Of a stretch of DNA of 64,000 nt, positions 18,016-27,028 are shown one piece after another; the stretch's first letter is position 1; every line of letters starts with the position of its first letter. Under the pieces are notes generated by a model that made no database searches, was not told the origin of the DNA, and worked only from the letters and a program-made list of their open reading frames with translations. Source of the DNA: Beijerinckiaceae bacterium (lineage in GTDB: Bacteria > Pseudomonadota > Alphaproteobacteria > Rhizobiales > Beijerinckiaceae); NCBI GenBank assembly GCA_030684835.1, contig JAUXWZ010000046.1, forward strand, positions 1-64,000. The letters are read 5' to 3'. The translations under genes were made by a program, and so were the position numbers.

Positions 18016-18705
18016 CTAGCGAAGCTGCGCGTAGCGCGAGATCCACAGGTTTTCGCCAAACCGCCACGCGAAATAGATCGCGCCAATCAGGATAATGAAG
18101 AGCACAATCGAACCCAGAAGCTCGATGGTGAAAAGCAGCGCGCTTTCCGCCAGCCTGCGCCAGCGCCGTTTGGTGGGCGGCGCCGCATGTCCAGCGTTAT
18201 CTGGCGCAGCACCTGGGGCAACAAGGCCCGGCGCCACACGCGCTGATTCAAACGCGGGCCGATTCGCGACTTCCTTTTGCGCGTAAGCGCTTGTGATGTC
18301 TGCGGCCAGCGCCGCCTCGCGCTCCACCAGGCGCCGCGCGATGTAATCGGTCATCGACTCGACAATGGGATCAACCCTGTCGCCCTCGGCGAGCGTCATC
18401 CGCCCATGCCGCGTGTCTTGCACAAACCGATAGGTGCGCTTGTCGTGCCCCATCTCGACAAAGGCGATCATGTCCACAAACAGGCGCGGCCGTTCGCCTG
18501 GCGCGATCCCGCAATCAAACAGGTCGACGGACGCGGGAACCTGCGCGAGGATTGGCTTGAACGCGTCATGGAGCAATTCAAGGCGCGCGAGTTCGGCGCG
18601 GCGCAAATCGCTGACCACGTCGGAGCGCTCGGCCTGTTCAACGCGCGCCTTGCGCACGGCGGACTTTAGGCTCGGCGGAATAATGTGTGCGTCGGGTTCG
18701 TCCAC
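18016..18705 (-). CDS. Hypothetical protein with a C-terminal membrane anchor
   Basis: A 229-residue protein I cannot assign. The N-terminal ~130 residues are soluble and charged, containing LFDCGIAPGERPRLFVDMIAFVEMG and YRFVQDTRHGRM stretches. A proline/alanine linker (about 155-180) leads to a basic KRRWRR motif, then a long hydrophobic segment (about 190-215) and a short tail. The layout suggests an inner-membrane protein with a cytoplasmic head. Similar proteins occur in Rhizobiales without a function. It converges on the metallophosphoesterase with 4 bp between stops. Confidence 0.7.
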   Translation of the reverse strand: MDEPDAHIIPPSLKSAVRKARVEQAERSDVVSDLRRAELARLELLHDAFKPILAQVPASVDLFDCGIAPGERPRLFVDMIAFVEMGHDKRTYRFVQDTRHGRMTLAEGDRVDPIVESMTDYIARRLVEREAALAADITSAYAQKEVANRPAFESARVAPGLVAPGAAPDNAGHAAPPTKRRWRRLAESALLFTIELLGSIVLFIILIGAIYFAWRFGENLWISRYAQLR

Positions 18706-18799
18706 AAGACTTCCGTATCTGCTCGTACATTAACGCAGCGTGAACTATATCGTTTGCGCATTCTGCCGCCACACAAACCAAGGAATATGGTGAGCGCTT

Positions 18800-21700
18800 A
18801 TGGCTAACGCTGCGGTCGATGCGCGCTGGCGTTTCTGGATAGACCGGGGCGGCACGTTCACCGATGTGGTGGGCTGCGATCCGAACGGGCGTCTGCATGT
18901 GCGCAAGCTGCTGTCGGAAAACCCTGCGGCCTATTCAGACGCAGCCGTTGCAGGCATTCGCTCCCTGCTTAAGCTTGAACGCGGCGCACCCATTCCGCGA
19001 GGCGTCATACATAGCGTAAAGATGGGCACGACGGTCGCGACCAACGCTCTGCTCGAGCGCAAGGGCGCGCGCACCCTGCTTGTCACCACGCGGGGCTTTC
19101 GCGACGCGCTGGAGATCGGCAATCAGGCGCGGCCAGATATTTTCGCGCGCAACATCATCAAGCCGGAACAGGTATACGCGGGCGTCATCGAGATCGACGA
19201 GCGCGTGCGCGCGGATGGCGCGCTTGAACGCGCGCTCGATGAAACAGCTGCGCGATCGGCGCTGCGTCAGGCGCATGCGCAAGGTTTTGAAGCCATTGCA
19301 ATCGTCTTCATGCACGCATGGCGCTGGCCGCTTCATGAGCAACGCGTCGCCGCAATTGCGCGTGAGATCGGCTTTACGCAGATCTCCACAAGCCACGAGA
19401 CAATTGCGCTCGTTAAATTCGTGCCGCGCGGCGACACCACGATTGCCGACGCGTATCTCACGCCGATCCTGCGCCGCTATGTGGATCGCGTTGCTGAAGA
19501 ACTTGGCGCGCAAGAACTTGGCGCCAAAGAAGACGGCGGGCCGCGCTTGCTCTTCATGTCGTCAGCAGGCGGCTTGTCCTCCGCACGTTTTTTTCAGGGC
19601 AAGGACGCCATTCTGTCCGGTCCAGCAGGCGGCGTCGTCGCCATGGCCCGCACCGCGCAAAGCGCCGGGTTCACGCGCGTCATCGGTTTTGACATGGGCG
19701 GCACATCGACCGACGTGACGCATTATGCAGGCGCTTATGAACGCGCGTTCGACAGCGAAGTTGCAGGCGTGAGATTGCGCGCGCCGATGATGCGTATTCA
19801 CACCGTGGCGGCGGGTGGCGGCTCCATTATCTCCTACGATGGCGCGCGATTGCGCGTTGGGCCGCAATCGGCTGGCGCCTCGCCCGGCCCCCTTTCCTAT
19901 CGGCGCGGCGGGCCCCTCACGGTGACAGACGCCAACGTGATGACGGGCAAAATTTTGCCCGAGCATTTTCCCACCCTCTTTGGCGAGGGCGGCGATGAAC
20001 GCCTCGACGCGGACGGCGTGCGCGCGGCCTTTGCGGAGCTTGCAAATAGCATCGGCGATGGCCGCACGCCGCAAGCTGTCGCCGACGGTTGCATTGAAAT
20101 CGCCGTGGCGGGCATGGCGGAAGCGATCAAGAAAATATCAGTGGCGCGCGGCTATGATGTGACGCGCTATGCGCTCAATTGCTTTGGCGGCGCGGGCGGC
20201 CAGCACGCCTGCCTCGTCGCCGATGCGCTGGGCATGAACATTGTGTTGCTGCATCCGTTGTCCTCCGTTCTGTCGGCTTACGGAATGGGGCTCGCCAATG
20301 TGAGCGCGTTGCGCACGGCAGCTCTTGAAGACGCGCTGGATGCAGAAGGCCTCGCATCACTCGCCGCAAGCGTGAACTTGCTGGCGCAGGACGCGCGCGC
20401 GGAACTGGAAGCGCAAGGACTCGCAGGCGAGTGCGTTACAACGCAGGCCCGCGCCCATGTGCGCTACGCGGGTTCCGACGCGGCGCTCGAACTCGATCCG
20501 CCCTTCACAGATGCGGCTGCAATGCGTGAGGCTTTCGAGAACGCCCATCGCACGCGTTTTGGTTTCATCGATCCATCGAAAAGCCTGATCATTGAGGCCG
20601 TCAGCGTAGAGGCGTCGGGCGGCGGCGAGGATCGCGAGGAACCGCAGCTCGACGAGGTGACGGCATGCCCACCCGCCCGCGCGCAGACTAGGTTTTATTC
20701 GCGCGGCCAATGGCGCGACGCGCGTCTGTTTGTGCGCGAAGACATGTCCCCCGGCCATACGCTGGCTGGTCCTGCGCTCATCATCGAGGCGAACCAGACC
20801 ATCGTTGTGGAAGACGGCTGGTGCGCGCAGATCACGCGCAAGGATCACGTGCTGCTCACGCGCGGTGCGCCGCGCGAAAAGCGCACCGCCATTGGCACAA
20901 AGGCCGATCCTGTTTTGCTCGAAGTGTTCAACAATCGCTTCATGTCCATCGCAGAGCAGATGGGCGTCACGTTGCAGAACACCGCGTCCTCGGTGAACAT
21001 CAAGGAGCGGCTTGATTTCTCCTGCGCGATTTTCGACGCGCACGCGAATCTCGTCGCCAACGCGCCGCACATGCCCGTCCATCTGGGCTCCATGGATCGG
21101 TCGGTGGAGACCATCGCGCGGCAGAACGCGCAGAATATCAGGCCGGGCGATGTGTATGCGATCAACGCGCCCTACAACGGCGGCACGCATTTACCGGACA
21201 TCACGGTCTGCACGCCGGTCTTCGACAAAACAAACTCTCGCATCCTGTTCTGGATCGCCGCGCGCGGCCACCACGCAGACGTGGGCGGCATAGCGCCCGG
21301 CTCCATGTCGCCCCGCGCGACAAGCATCGAGCAGGAAGGGGTCTATATCGACAATTTCCGCCTCGTTTCGGGCGGCCGTTTCGCCGAAGCCGAAACGCTG
21401 GCGCTGCTCACACAAGCAAAATACCCAGCGCGAAATCCGGCGCAAAACATCGCCGACCTCAAGGCGCAGGTCGCCGCAAATGCGCGCGGCGCGGCGCTGT
21501 TGCAGCAGATGATCGACGAATTCTCGCTGCCTGTTGTGGAGGCCTACATGGGCCACGTGCAGGACAACGCGGAAGAAAGCGTGCGCCGCGTCATTGCGCG
21601 CCTCGCTGATTGCGCCTTCACGCTTGAACTCGATCAGGGAACGCAGATCCGCGTCGCCATTCGTGTGGACAAAGACGCGCGTGCAGCGACCATCGACTTC

Positions 21701-22432
21701 ACCGGAACCTCGCCACAGCAGGCCGATAACTTCAATGCGCCCGAACCGATCACGCGGGCGGCGTGCCTTTATGTGTTTCGCATGCTGGTCGACAGCGACA
21801 TTCCCATGAATGCCGGCTGTCTGCGTCCGCTAAATATCATTGCGCCGCAAGGCTCGCTGCTCGCGCCGCGCTGGCCTGCCGCCGTCGTGGCGGGAAATGT
21901 CGAGACAAGTCAAGCCGTCGCCGATTGCCTGTTTGGCGCGTTGGGCGCGCTCGGCTCCGCGCAAGGCACGATGAACAATCTCACCTTCGGCAATGCGCGC
22001 CATCAATACTACGAGACGATCTGCTCGGGCGCGCCTGCGGGCGAGGGCTTTAACGGCGCCGCCGCCGTGCACACGCACATGACGAATTCGCGCCTCACCG
22101 ACCCGGAGGTGCTGGAGCTTCGCTTTCCGGTCGTGTTGGAGGACTTCCACATCCGGCGCGGCTCGGGCGGCAGAGGCCGCTTCAAAGCGGGCGATGGCGT
22201 CAGCCGCACGATCCGCTTTCTTGAGGGCATGGAATTGTCGATCCTATCGGGGCGCCGCCGCGTGCGCGCCTTCGGGGTCGCAGGCGGCGAAGCGGGCGAT
22301 CTCGGGCAAAACTGGCTTCGTCGCGCGGACGGGAGCAACGAGCAGCTTGCGGGCTGCGCCTTCACCGAGGTTGCGCCCGGCGATTGTGTCACGATCATCA
22401 CGCCGACGGGCGGCGGCTGGGGACGAAACTAA
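18800..22432 (+). CDS. 5-oxoprolinase / hydantoinase A-B fusion
   Basis: ATP-dependent hydrolysis of 5-oxoproline or a related cyclic amide. The 1210-residue protein fuses both halves seen in this family. The HyuA-like N-terminal half (1-~690) begins [14 protein letters not shown] and has the [14 protein letters not shown] phosphate motif and [10 protein letters not shown]. The HyuB-like half (~690-1210) starts near [20 protein letters not shown], with the [10 protein letters not shown] and [14 protein letters not shown] metal/substrate motifs. Length matches single-chain 5-oxoprolinase. A TctC/Bug binding protein follows 95 bp downstream, plausibly for substrate uptake. Confidence 0.92.
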   Translation: MANAAVDARWRFWIDRGGTFTDVVGCDPNGRLHVRKLLSENPAAYSDAAVAGIRSLLKLERGAPIPRGVIHSVKMGTTVATNALLERKGARTLLVTTRGFRDALEIGNQARPDIFARNIIKPEQVYAGVIEIDERVRADGALERALDETAARSALRQAHAQGFEAIAIVFMHAWRWPLHEQRVAAIAREIGFTQISTSHETIALVKFVPRGDTTIADAYLTPILRRYVDRVAEELGAQELGAKEDGGPRLLFMSSAGGLSSARFFQGKDAILSGPAGGVVAMARTAQSAGFTRVIGFDMGGTSTDVTHYAGAYERAFDSEVAGVRLRAPMMRIHTVAAGGGSIISYDGARLRVGPQSAGASPGPLSYRRGGPLTVTDANVMTGKILPEHFPTLFGEGGDERLDADGVRAAFAELANSIGDGRTPQAVADGCIEIAVAGMAEAIKKISVARGYDVTRYALNCFGGAGGQHACLVADALGMNIVLLHPLSSVLSAYGMGLANVSALRTAALEDALDAEGLASLAASVNLLAQDARAELEAQGLAGECVTTQARAHVRYAGSDAALELDPPFTDAAAMREAFENAHRTRFGFIDPSKSLIIEAVSVEASGGGEDREEPQLDEVTACPPARAQTRFYSRGQWRDARLFVREDMSPGHTLAGPALIIEANQTIVVEDGWCAQITRKDHVLLTRGAPREKRTAIGTKADPVLLEVFNNRFMSIAEQMGVTLQNTASSVNIKERLDFSCAIFDAHANLVANAPHMPVHLGSMDRSVETIARQNAQNIRPGDVYAINAPYNGGTHLPDITVCTPVFDKTNSRILFWIAARGHHADVGGIAPGSMSPRATSIEQEGVYIDNFRLVSGGRFAEAETLALLTQAKYPARNPAQNIADLKAQVAANARGAALLQQMIDEFSLPVVEAYMGHVQDNAEESVRRVIARLADCAFTLELDQGTQIRVAIRVDKDARAATIDFTGTSPQQADNFNAPEPITRAACLYVFRMLVDSDIPMNAGCLRPLNIIAPQGSLLAPRWPAAVVAGNVETSQAVADCLFGALGALGSAQGTMNNLTFGNARHQYYETICSGAPAGEGFNGAAAVHTHMTNSRLTDPEVLELRFPVVLEDFHIRRGSGGRGRFKAGDGVSRTIRFLEGMELSILSGRRRVRAFGVAGGEAGDLGQNWLRRADGSNEQLAGCAFTEVAPGDCVTIITPTGGGWGRN

Positions 22433-22477
22433 TTCGTGGGTGTTCACAAGATCGACACTTCCCCAATTGATTGCGGC

Positions 22478-22495
22478 ATGGCAAAACTCTGCCAT
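22478..22495. promoter_or_regulatory. Inverted repeat (operator-like) before the Bug protein gene
   Basis: ATGGCA-AAACTC-TGCCAT has perfect 6-bp arms and a 6-base spacer, and ends 32 bp before the start codon at 22528. No T-run follows, so an operator for a repressor or LysR/GntR-type protein is more likely than a terminator of the oxoprolinase gene. No matching regulator is encoded next to it. Confidence 0.4.
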
Positions 22496-22527
22496 AAGCG
22501 AGTTTAAAAAACGTCTTGGGAGGGAAT

Positions 22528-23517
22528 ATGAAAAGCATCATTTCACGTGCTTTGGTCGCCAGCGCGCTGGTCATCGCACCCAGCGCCGCGATGGCGCAGA
22601 AGGCGGAAACCGCCACGCAATATCCCAGCCGCCAGGTTCGTCTCATCGTGTCGGCGGCGGCCGGAGGCGGCAACGATCTTATCGCCCGCATCGTCGGCGA
22701 ACGGCTTCAGAACAGGTGGGGCCAGACAGTCACGGTGGAGAACCGCCCCGGCGCCGGCAACAACATCGCCGCCGAATTCGTCTATCGCGCGCCCCCCGAT
22801 GGCTACACGATCCTCGTGTCCCCGCCCGCGCCTCTCGTCGTCAACGCGGCGCTCTTCAAGGAGCTTCGGTTCGATCCCAAAAAATTGGAGCCGGTCTCCG
22901 TCTCGTCGTCGATCCCCAACATGCTGGTGGTGCGCGGCAACGCGCCGTGGAAAACCGCGCAAGAATTCATCGCATTCGCCAAAGCCAACCCCGGCAAGCT
23001 CTCCTACGCTTCCCAGGGCAACGGCACGACTGGCCACCTCACCGGCGCCCTGTTTGAAATGTTGATCGGCACGAAACACGCGCACGTGCCCTATTCAGGC
23101 GCGGCGCCCGCGCTCAATGATATCGCGGCCAATCACGTTGACTTCATGTTCGCTGACATCGGCACGATTTTGCCGCTCGCGCAGGCCGGCAAGGTGAAGA
23201 TGCTCGCAGCGACCATGAAGGAAACGCCCAAGCAGGCGCCGGGCGTGCCCACGATTGCTGAAGCCGGCATGCCGCTGCTGCTGTCGGACACGTGGACCGC
23301 ATTCACCGCCCCTCCGGGCACGCCTCTCGACATCCGCCAGAAATTCGCGGAAGCCGTCCGCGAGATCATTTTTTCGGCGCCCATTGTCGCGCGGCTCGAT
23401 CAGCTGGGCGTTGTGCCTCTGGGCCTGCGCCCCAACGAGATGGCCGATCTTGTCGCCTCCGAGTCAAAGCGCTGGACCGATGTGGTCGAGAAGGCGAACG
23501 TCAGGTTGCAGCAGTAA
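22528..23517 (+). CDS. TctC/Bug family periplasmic solute-binding protein
   Basis: A 329-residue Bug protein with a Sec signal peptide (1-~24, AMAQK). Typical motifs: RLIVSAAAGGGNDLIAR and VENRPGAGNNIAAEFVYRA. The ATG at 22528 follows GGGAGGG at an ideal distance; the TTG at 22516 lies within that site and is rejected. Co-directional with the 5-oxoprolinase, 95 bp downstream of it, so the natural inference is binding of 5-oxoproline, a hydantoin or another small amide/carboxylate. No TctAB genes are present. Confidence 0.9.
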   Translation: MKSIISRALVASALVIAPSAAMAQKAETATQYPSRQVRLIVSAAAGGGNDLIARIVGERLQNRWGQTVTVENRPGAGNNIAAEFVYRAPPDGYTILVSPPAPLVVNAALFKELRFDPKKLEPVSVSSSIPNMLVVRGNAPWKTAQEFIAFAKANPGKLSYASQGNGTTGHLTGALFEMLIGTKHAHVPYSGAAPALNDIAANHVDFMFADIGTILPLAQAGKVKMLAATMKETPKQAPGVPTIAEAGMPLLLSDTWTAFTAPPGTPLDIRQKFAEAVREIIFSAPIVARLDQLGVVPLGLRPNEMADLVASESKRWTDVVEKANVRLQQ

Positions 23518-23580
23518 GCGCGGTCCTGCTATCGGGCACGTTAGCGCTCGCCGACTCGGCGCGTGATTCTTGCGACGGCG

Positions 23581-23615
23581 AAAAACTACGACAGGCTACA
23601 GCGTTTGCCTGTCGT
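23581..23615 (-). terminator. Rho-independent terminator for the extensin-like gene
   Basis: Read on the minus strand, ACGACAGGC and GCCTGTCGT form a perfect 9-bp stem with a 10-base loop, followed by AGTTTTTC. It lies 47 bp after the stop of the extensin-like gene and between two convergent genes. Confidence 0.7.
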
Positions 23616-23662
23616 TGCGGTCGGCCTTCGCTGGCCGTGACGCGGAAAGACAGAGGCTTCTG

Positions 23663-24655
23663 CTAATCCCCGATTTCGCCCGGCGGCACGAACACCCCGT
23701 CGTCACGCAGCATGCCGCCGCGCGCGGCGAGCGCGGGCTGTCGCTGCGGCATCTGGAGGGGCGCCCCAACATCGAGCCCCATGCGCCCGCCATAACGCGA
23801 GGTGGCGCCCATCGGCGCTGGCGGCAGCGGCGCAGCGCGCACCAGCGCGGCCGTCGCCTGGCGGCTCATGGCCAGCTGATTGCGATTGCCGCCCATGCTG
23901 CGCGCCATATCGATTTCCGGCTCCAGCATCGGCGGGTCCGGCAGGTCGTCAAGTCGCGGGCGCGGCGGCAAGTCGCGCAGAATGGGCCGGCAATAGCGGC
24001 GCGGGCCCTGAGACGTGTTGCCGTGCATCGCGAGATCGACATGGAAATGGTTGTAGTGCAGCGCGTTGGAGCCGGGCCCCAGCACGGTCGTGAAATGATT
24101 GCACGCGCCGATATGCGCCTCGCGCAGGAAGCCCTTTTCCTGCTCGTCGCCCTTGGTCCATCCTTTGACGAGCGTAATCTTCTGCCCGTCAGCAAGGCGG
24201 AAGCCGCCGATGTCGATGGCGTTGCCGAACGCGTGTTCGGATAGCTTGGCGCCGCTCTTGTTATTGATTGGCCGGCATCCGTACGAGCCCATCGTATCGA
24301 TCTGCGTCACCGGCTGTTTGAATCGCGCCCATGCAGCAGGCTGAACCACATCCAGCATCCACTTTTCAAGCGCCTCGGCCATCGGGCAATTCAGCGTGGC
24401 GGAGGAGGAGATCGCGACCGTGCCATCCTTGAGAGCGGCGACCTTCAAAGGCTGGTTGAGGCCGCAGATGCCGGGACCATTGATGGAGCGGGCCGGTTGA
24501 ACGTAGGCGCTCATGCGCACGGTGCGGCGCGCGGCGCAGGCTTTGTCCGCAGCCTCGCGCCACGCCGGACGCTGCGGGCGCTCAAAGAGCCCGCATCCGG
24601 GAAGCGTCGCGATCACGCCCGCGACTAGCATGAAAGGCAGAACTCTACGCGCCAT
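23663..24655 (-). CDS. Extensin-like C-terminal domain lipoprotein
   Basis: A 330-residue exported protein. The N-terminus has a signal peptide with a lipobox-like TLPGC, so lipid anchoring is likely. The extensin-like domain (about 35-225) shows INGPGICGLNQPL, a catalytic-site-like SEHAFGNAIDIGGF (H and D as in LAS-type peptidases), and HYNHFHVDLAMH. The family resembles D-Ala-D-Ala carboxypeptidase/endopeptidase zinc enzymes and is presumed to act on peptidoglycan. A proline- and arginine-rich tail of about 100 residues follows and looks disordered. I prefer the ATG at 24655 to the TTG at 24664. Confidence 0.85.
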   Translation of the reverse strand: MARRVLPFMLVAGVIATLPGCGLFERPQRPAWREAADKACAARRTVRMSAYVQPARSINGPGICGLNQPLKVAALKDGTVAISSSATLNCPMAEALEKWMLDVVQPAAWARFKQPVTQIDTMGSYGCRPINNKSGAKLSEHAFGNAIDIGGFRLADGQKITLVKGWTKGDEQEKGFLREAHIGACNHFTTVLGPGSNALHYNHFHVDLAMHGNTSQGPRRYCRPILRDLPPRPRLDDLPDPPMLEPEIDMARSMGGNRNQLAMSRQATAALVRAAPLPPAPMGATSRYGGRMGLDVGAPLQMPQRQPALAARGGMLRDDGVFVPPGEIGD

Positions 24656-24783
24656 TCGCGACAATTGCGCACGAATGATTAAGCACGCTTAAAGGATGAC
24701 GGTTAACGCAGAGGAAGGCGCAAATTCAGAATTGTATTTTTTTCAGCGGCATCGATCACGTGCGCGAGAACGGCCTGAGGCGC

Positions 24784-24811
24784 ACAAAAAAATCCCCGCC
24801 TTGCAGCGGGG
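24784..24811 (-). terminator. Rho-independent terminator after the DUF2852 gene
   Basis: On the minus strand ATCCCCGC and GCGGGGAT form an 8-bp stem with a 6-base loop, followed by an uninterrupted T-run (AAAAAAA at 24784-24790 on the plus strand). It lies 30 bp after the stop of the gene at 24842-25384. Confidence 0.9.
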
Positions 24812-24841
24812 ATCTGTCTTGCTTGCATTTAGCAAAAGGCG

Positions 24842-25384
24842 TCAGGCGCTGGCGCGGTCCTCAGCCTGACCGGTGCGTTCGCGCATGAAACGCTCGAACT
24901 CTTCACGATCCTTGGCTTGACGCAGGCTCTCGATATAGTCGGAGAACTCACGCTCTGCGGCTTCGAGCTTGCGGCGCTCTTCTTCAAGACGGGCCAGCTC
25001 ACCCTCGCGCCAACCATCGAAGGCGCTGTTGCCCGATGAACGGCTCGCGGTGAAACCCCAGTCACGCGCGACGGACGCGCTATTTGTGCGGCAGGCAAAG
25101 CCGGAGGTCATTCCAGGCCAACGCTTCATCACATTCTCCTCAAAAGCGCCGCGCGCGGCGGTGATCATGTCGGTGGGATAGCCCTGCCGGTTGCGCCAGA
25201 GCTTGATAGCAAGAAGGGTTAGGCCAAGCGCCCACCACACCATGAAACCGACAACAACAGCTGCGATCTCGATGATCCGCCACCGTGGCCGGGGCGCGTA
25301 GGCTTTATCGCGCGACGATGCGCCCGACGACGCATTGGCGGTGTTGGACCAGGAATTGGACCAGGCGTTGGAGGACGAACTCAT
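24842..25384 (-). CDS. DUF2852 domain-containing membrane protein
   Basis: A 180-residue protein of the DUF2852 family, found in Rhizobiales and of unknown function. After a serine/asparagine-rich N-terminus there is one membrane segment (about 37-60, IIEIAAVVVGFMVWWALGL), then a soluble part with NSAFDGWREGELARLEEE leading into a coiled-coil-like helix (about 128-172) rich in E, R and K. RBS AAGGAG precedes the ATG. A perfect 27-bp palindrome lies 23 bp upstream of the start, and a strong terminator follows, so it is a single-gene unit. Confidence 0.82.
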   Translation of the reverse strand: MSSSSNAWSNSWSNTANASSGASSRDKAYAPRPRWRIIEIAAVVVGFMVWWALGLTLLAIKLWRNRQGYPTDMITAARGAFEENVMKRWPGMTSGFACRTNSASVARDWGFTASRSSGNSAFDGWREGELARLEEERRKLEAAEREFSDYIESLRQAKDREEFERFMRERTGQAEDRASA

Positions 25385-25406
25385 GTCACGGGCTCCTTCT
25401 GGGTAG

Positions 25407-25433
25407 CATGTGAATGTAATTTACATTCACATG
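25407..25433. promoter_or_regulatory. Perfect 27-bp palindrome (operator or leader hairpin)
   Basis: CATGTGAATGTAA and its exact reverse complement flank a single central T. It is AT-rich in a GC-rich genome and lies 22 bp before the DUF2852 start codon, between that gene and the receiver gene. Symmetry and position fit a dimeric repressor operator; a leader-RNA hairpin is the alternative. Confidence 0.6.
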
Positions 25434-25506
25434 GGTCCAGCTTCAAGGGCGCGGACGCAGCTTTTGAAAACTTTACAAAAGTCTGATCAACGAACCGGGA
25501 GTCCGG

Positions 25507-25851
25507 TCAGGAGGCGCGGGACTCGCGCGGAAGGTTCTGGGCGATCTGCCAGACCTTGTAAGGCTTGGAGATGAACGGCACATCCCGCAACAGGACCGGG
25601 ATCTCGTGCCGCAATGCGCCCGACACAAAGACAAACGGGATCTTGCGGCGGCGCAATTCAGCCGCCACCGGAAAGATCTTGCCGTCCGGCATATCAATAT
25701 CGAGGAAAGCGAAGTCGATCGGCAAATGCGCACAACGACGCGCCTCCGCCAGCGTTGAAGCCATGCAGATGTCCGCGTCGGCGGAGTCTCTCACAATGCA
25801 TTCGAGGTCGAGAGCCACAAAGGGGTCGTCTTCAACAATGAGAATCCGCAC
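25507..25851 (-). CDS. Single-domain response regulator (receiver only)
   Basis: A 114-residue CheY-like receiver without an output domain. The acidic pocket is E7-D8-D9, the phospho-acceptor is D51 (FLDIDMPDG), with S77 and K96 completing the site. The start codon is GTG, preceded by GGAG at 8 bases. No histidine kinase is encoded nearby, so it is an orphan that probably works by protein-protein interaction in a phosphorelay. Confidence 0.85.
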   Translation of the reverse strand: MRILIVEDDPFVALDLECIVRDSADADICMASTLAEARRCAHLPIDFAFLDIDMPDGKIFPVAAELRRRKIPFVFVSGALRHEIPVLLRDVPFISKPYKVWQIAQNLPRESRAS

Positions 25852-25957
25852 TACTCACACTCCGTTCGCGGATTCAGCTGGCCCCTCCGCTGTGTACGCA
25901 ATGCGTCATATCGTCGAAAGTTCCAAAATCAGATGACGGTAGTGTGAATGCTACGCT

Positions 25958-26701
25958 TCAAATTTGCGGGGTAAACCCATCATCCACCCGCACCAGAGTT
26001 CGCAACCCGGACTCCAGCAAGCTATAGGCGTCCGACCCGCCCGCGCCCGGCAAATAACCGCCGAGCATGAGCGTCGCAGCGCCGTGCGACAGCGCCCAAA
26101 CTTGAAGCGCCAGGTGGGCGGGGTCACAACCGCTGCGGCGGCGGGCCCGCAGCACCGCGCCCGCCGCCTCGTTCAGCAACGCAAAGGACTGGGCCGCGGC
26201 AACCGGGGGACCGACACCGCCGGGCGGACATGATGCGTCAAGCTCCGGCGCCCGGGTGAACATGCTCCGGTAATACCCGGGCTCCTGCCGGGCAAAATCC
26301 AGATAGGCTCGCCCCATGCGGGAAAAAGCGGTTTCAGCTTCGGGCCGACCTTCATTCCAGGCTTGCCTCAGCCTGTCGTTGAACAGTTCGAACCCGCGCC
26401 GGGCGACCTCGCCCATCAGCGCATCGCGGTCGCTGAAATGGCGATACGGCGCAGCCGGGGTCACCCCCACGAGACGCGCCGCCTCGGTGAGGCTGAACCC
26501 CTGGGGGCCCCGTTGCTCGATGAGGTCACGTGCAGCTTCGATCAGCGCGTCTTTGAGCCGGCCGTGGTGATATCCCCGGCGGCCCGTCGCGTTGTCGCCT
26601 TCCCCGCCGTCGTCTGCCGCACTGCCGTTCAAGGTGTCACCCAAATTATTGATAACGTTTATTTTCAGAGACTTGCGGCGAAAAAACACCAGTTGCAGCA
26701 T
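25958..26701 (-). CDS. TetR/AcrR family transcriptional regulator (WHG-type C-terminus)
   Basis: A DNA-binding repressor. The helix-turn-helix is FSLTEAARLVGVTPAAPYRHF, preceded by GYHHGRLKDALIEAA, a pairing typical of TetR proteins with the WHG C-terminal domain. The start is uncertain. The first ~20 codons of the open frame are AT-rich (26640-26690) and include TTGATAACGTTTATT, which looks like promoter or operator. A TTG at 26644 or 26632 may be the true start. No adjacent target operon is obvious; the RND pump lies 10 kb away. Confidence 0.8.
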   Translation of the reverse strand: MLQLVFFRRKSLKINVINNLGDTLNGSAADDGGEGDNATGRRGYHHGRLKDALIEAARDLIEQRGPQGFSLTEAARLVGVTPAAPYRHFSDRDALMGEVARRGFELFNDRLRQAWNEGRPEAETAFSRMGRAYLDFARQEPGYYRSMFTRAPELDASCPPGGVGPPVAAAQSFALLNEAAGAVLRARRRSGCDPAHLALQVWALSHGAATLMLGGYLPGAGGSDAYSLLESGLRTLVRVDDGFTPQI

Positions 26702-26813
26702 CGCACGCGCCCGACTCGCGCTTGGCCGAAAAGCGTTTGTAGGTTAACATTTTGTAATCCCATGTGCGGGCCGCTTCCATCCCGGATGCGTGTCCACCTG
26801 TGAGGAGCGAACG

Positions 26814-26897
26814 ATGATCGGAAGCCAGGCTCTGGAGTTCGTTGGAATTGTTGCGTCTCTTCTCTTCATTGGGGCGATCGCGCTTGGCGTTTTTTAA
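26814..26897 (+). CDS. 27-residue single-span membrane peptide
   Basis: A very small ORF encoding a peptide that starts MIGSQALEFVG and ends IALGVF. It has an excellent ribosome site (TGAGGAGCG, 4-9 bases before ATG) and no charged residues after Glu8, giving one hydrophobic helix long enough to span the membrane. It lies alone between the TetR and Tim44-like genes. I do not recognise the family. Translation is inferred from the ribosome site and the hydrophobic pattern only. Confidence 0.5.
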   Translation: MIGSQALEFVGIVASLLFIGAIALGVF

Positions 26898-27028
26898 GTC
26901 AGCTGTCGCACCCGTATATCTTGGTAGCAATCACTCCGTATCTGCCTCACTTGCAGTTGGGCCTAAGCAGTCCGATATTGACGGCTAGAGCGTGCGTTGA
27001 AACCGCACGGCTCAAAGGGAGAAAATTC

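Noticed and set aside
24679-24692. TTAA-GCACGC-TTAA as a CtrA box upstream of the extensin-like gene
   Set aside because: The spacer is 6 bases, not the required 7, so it was not called.
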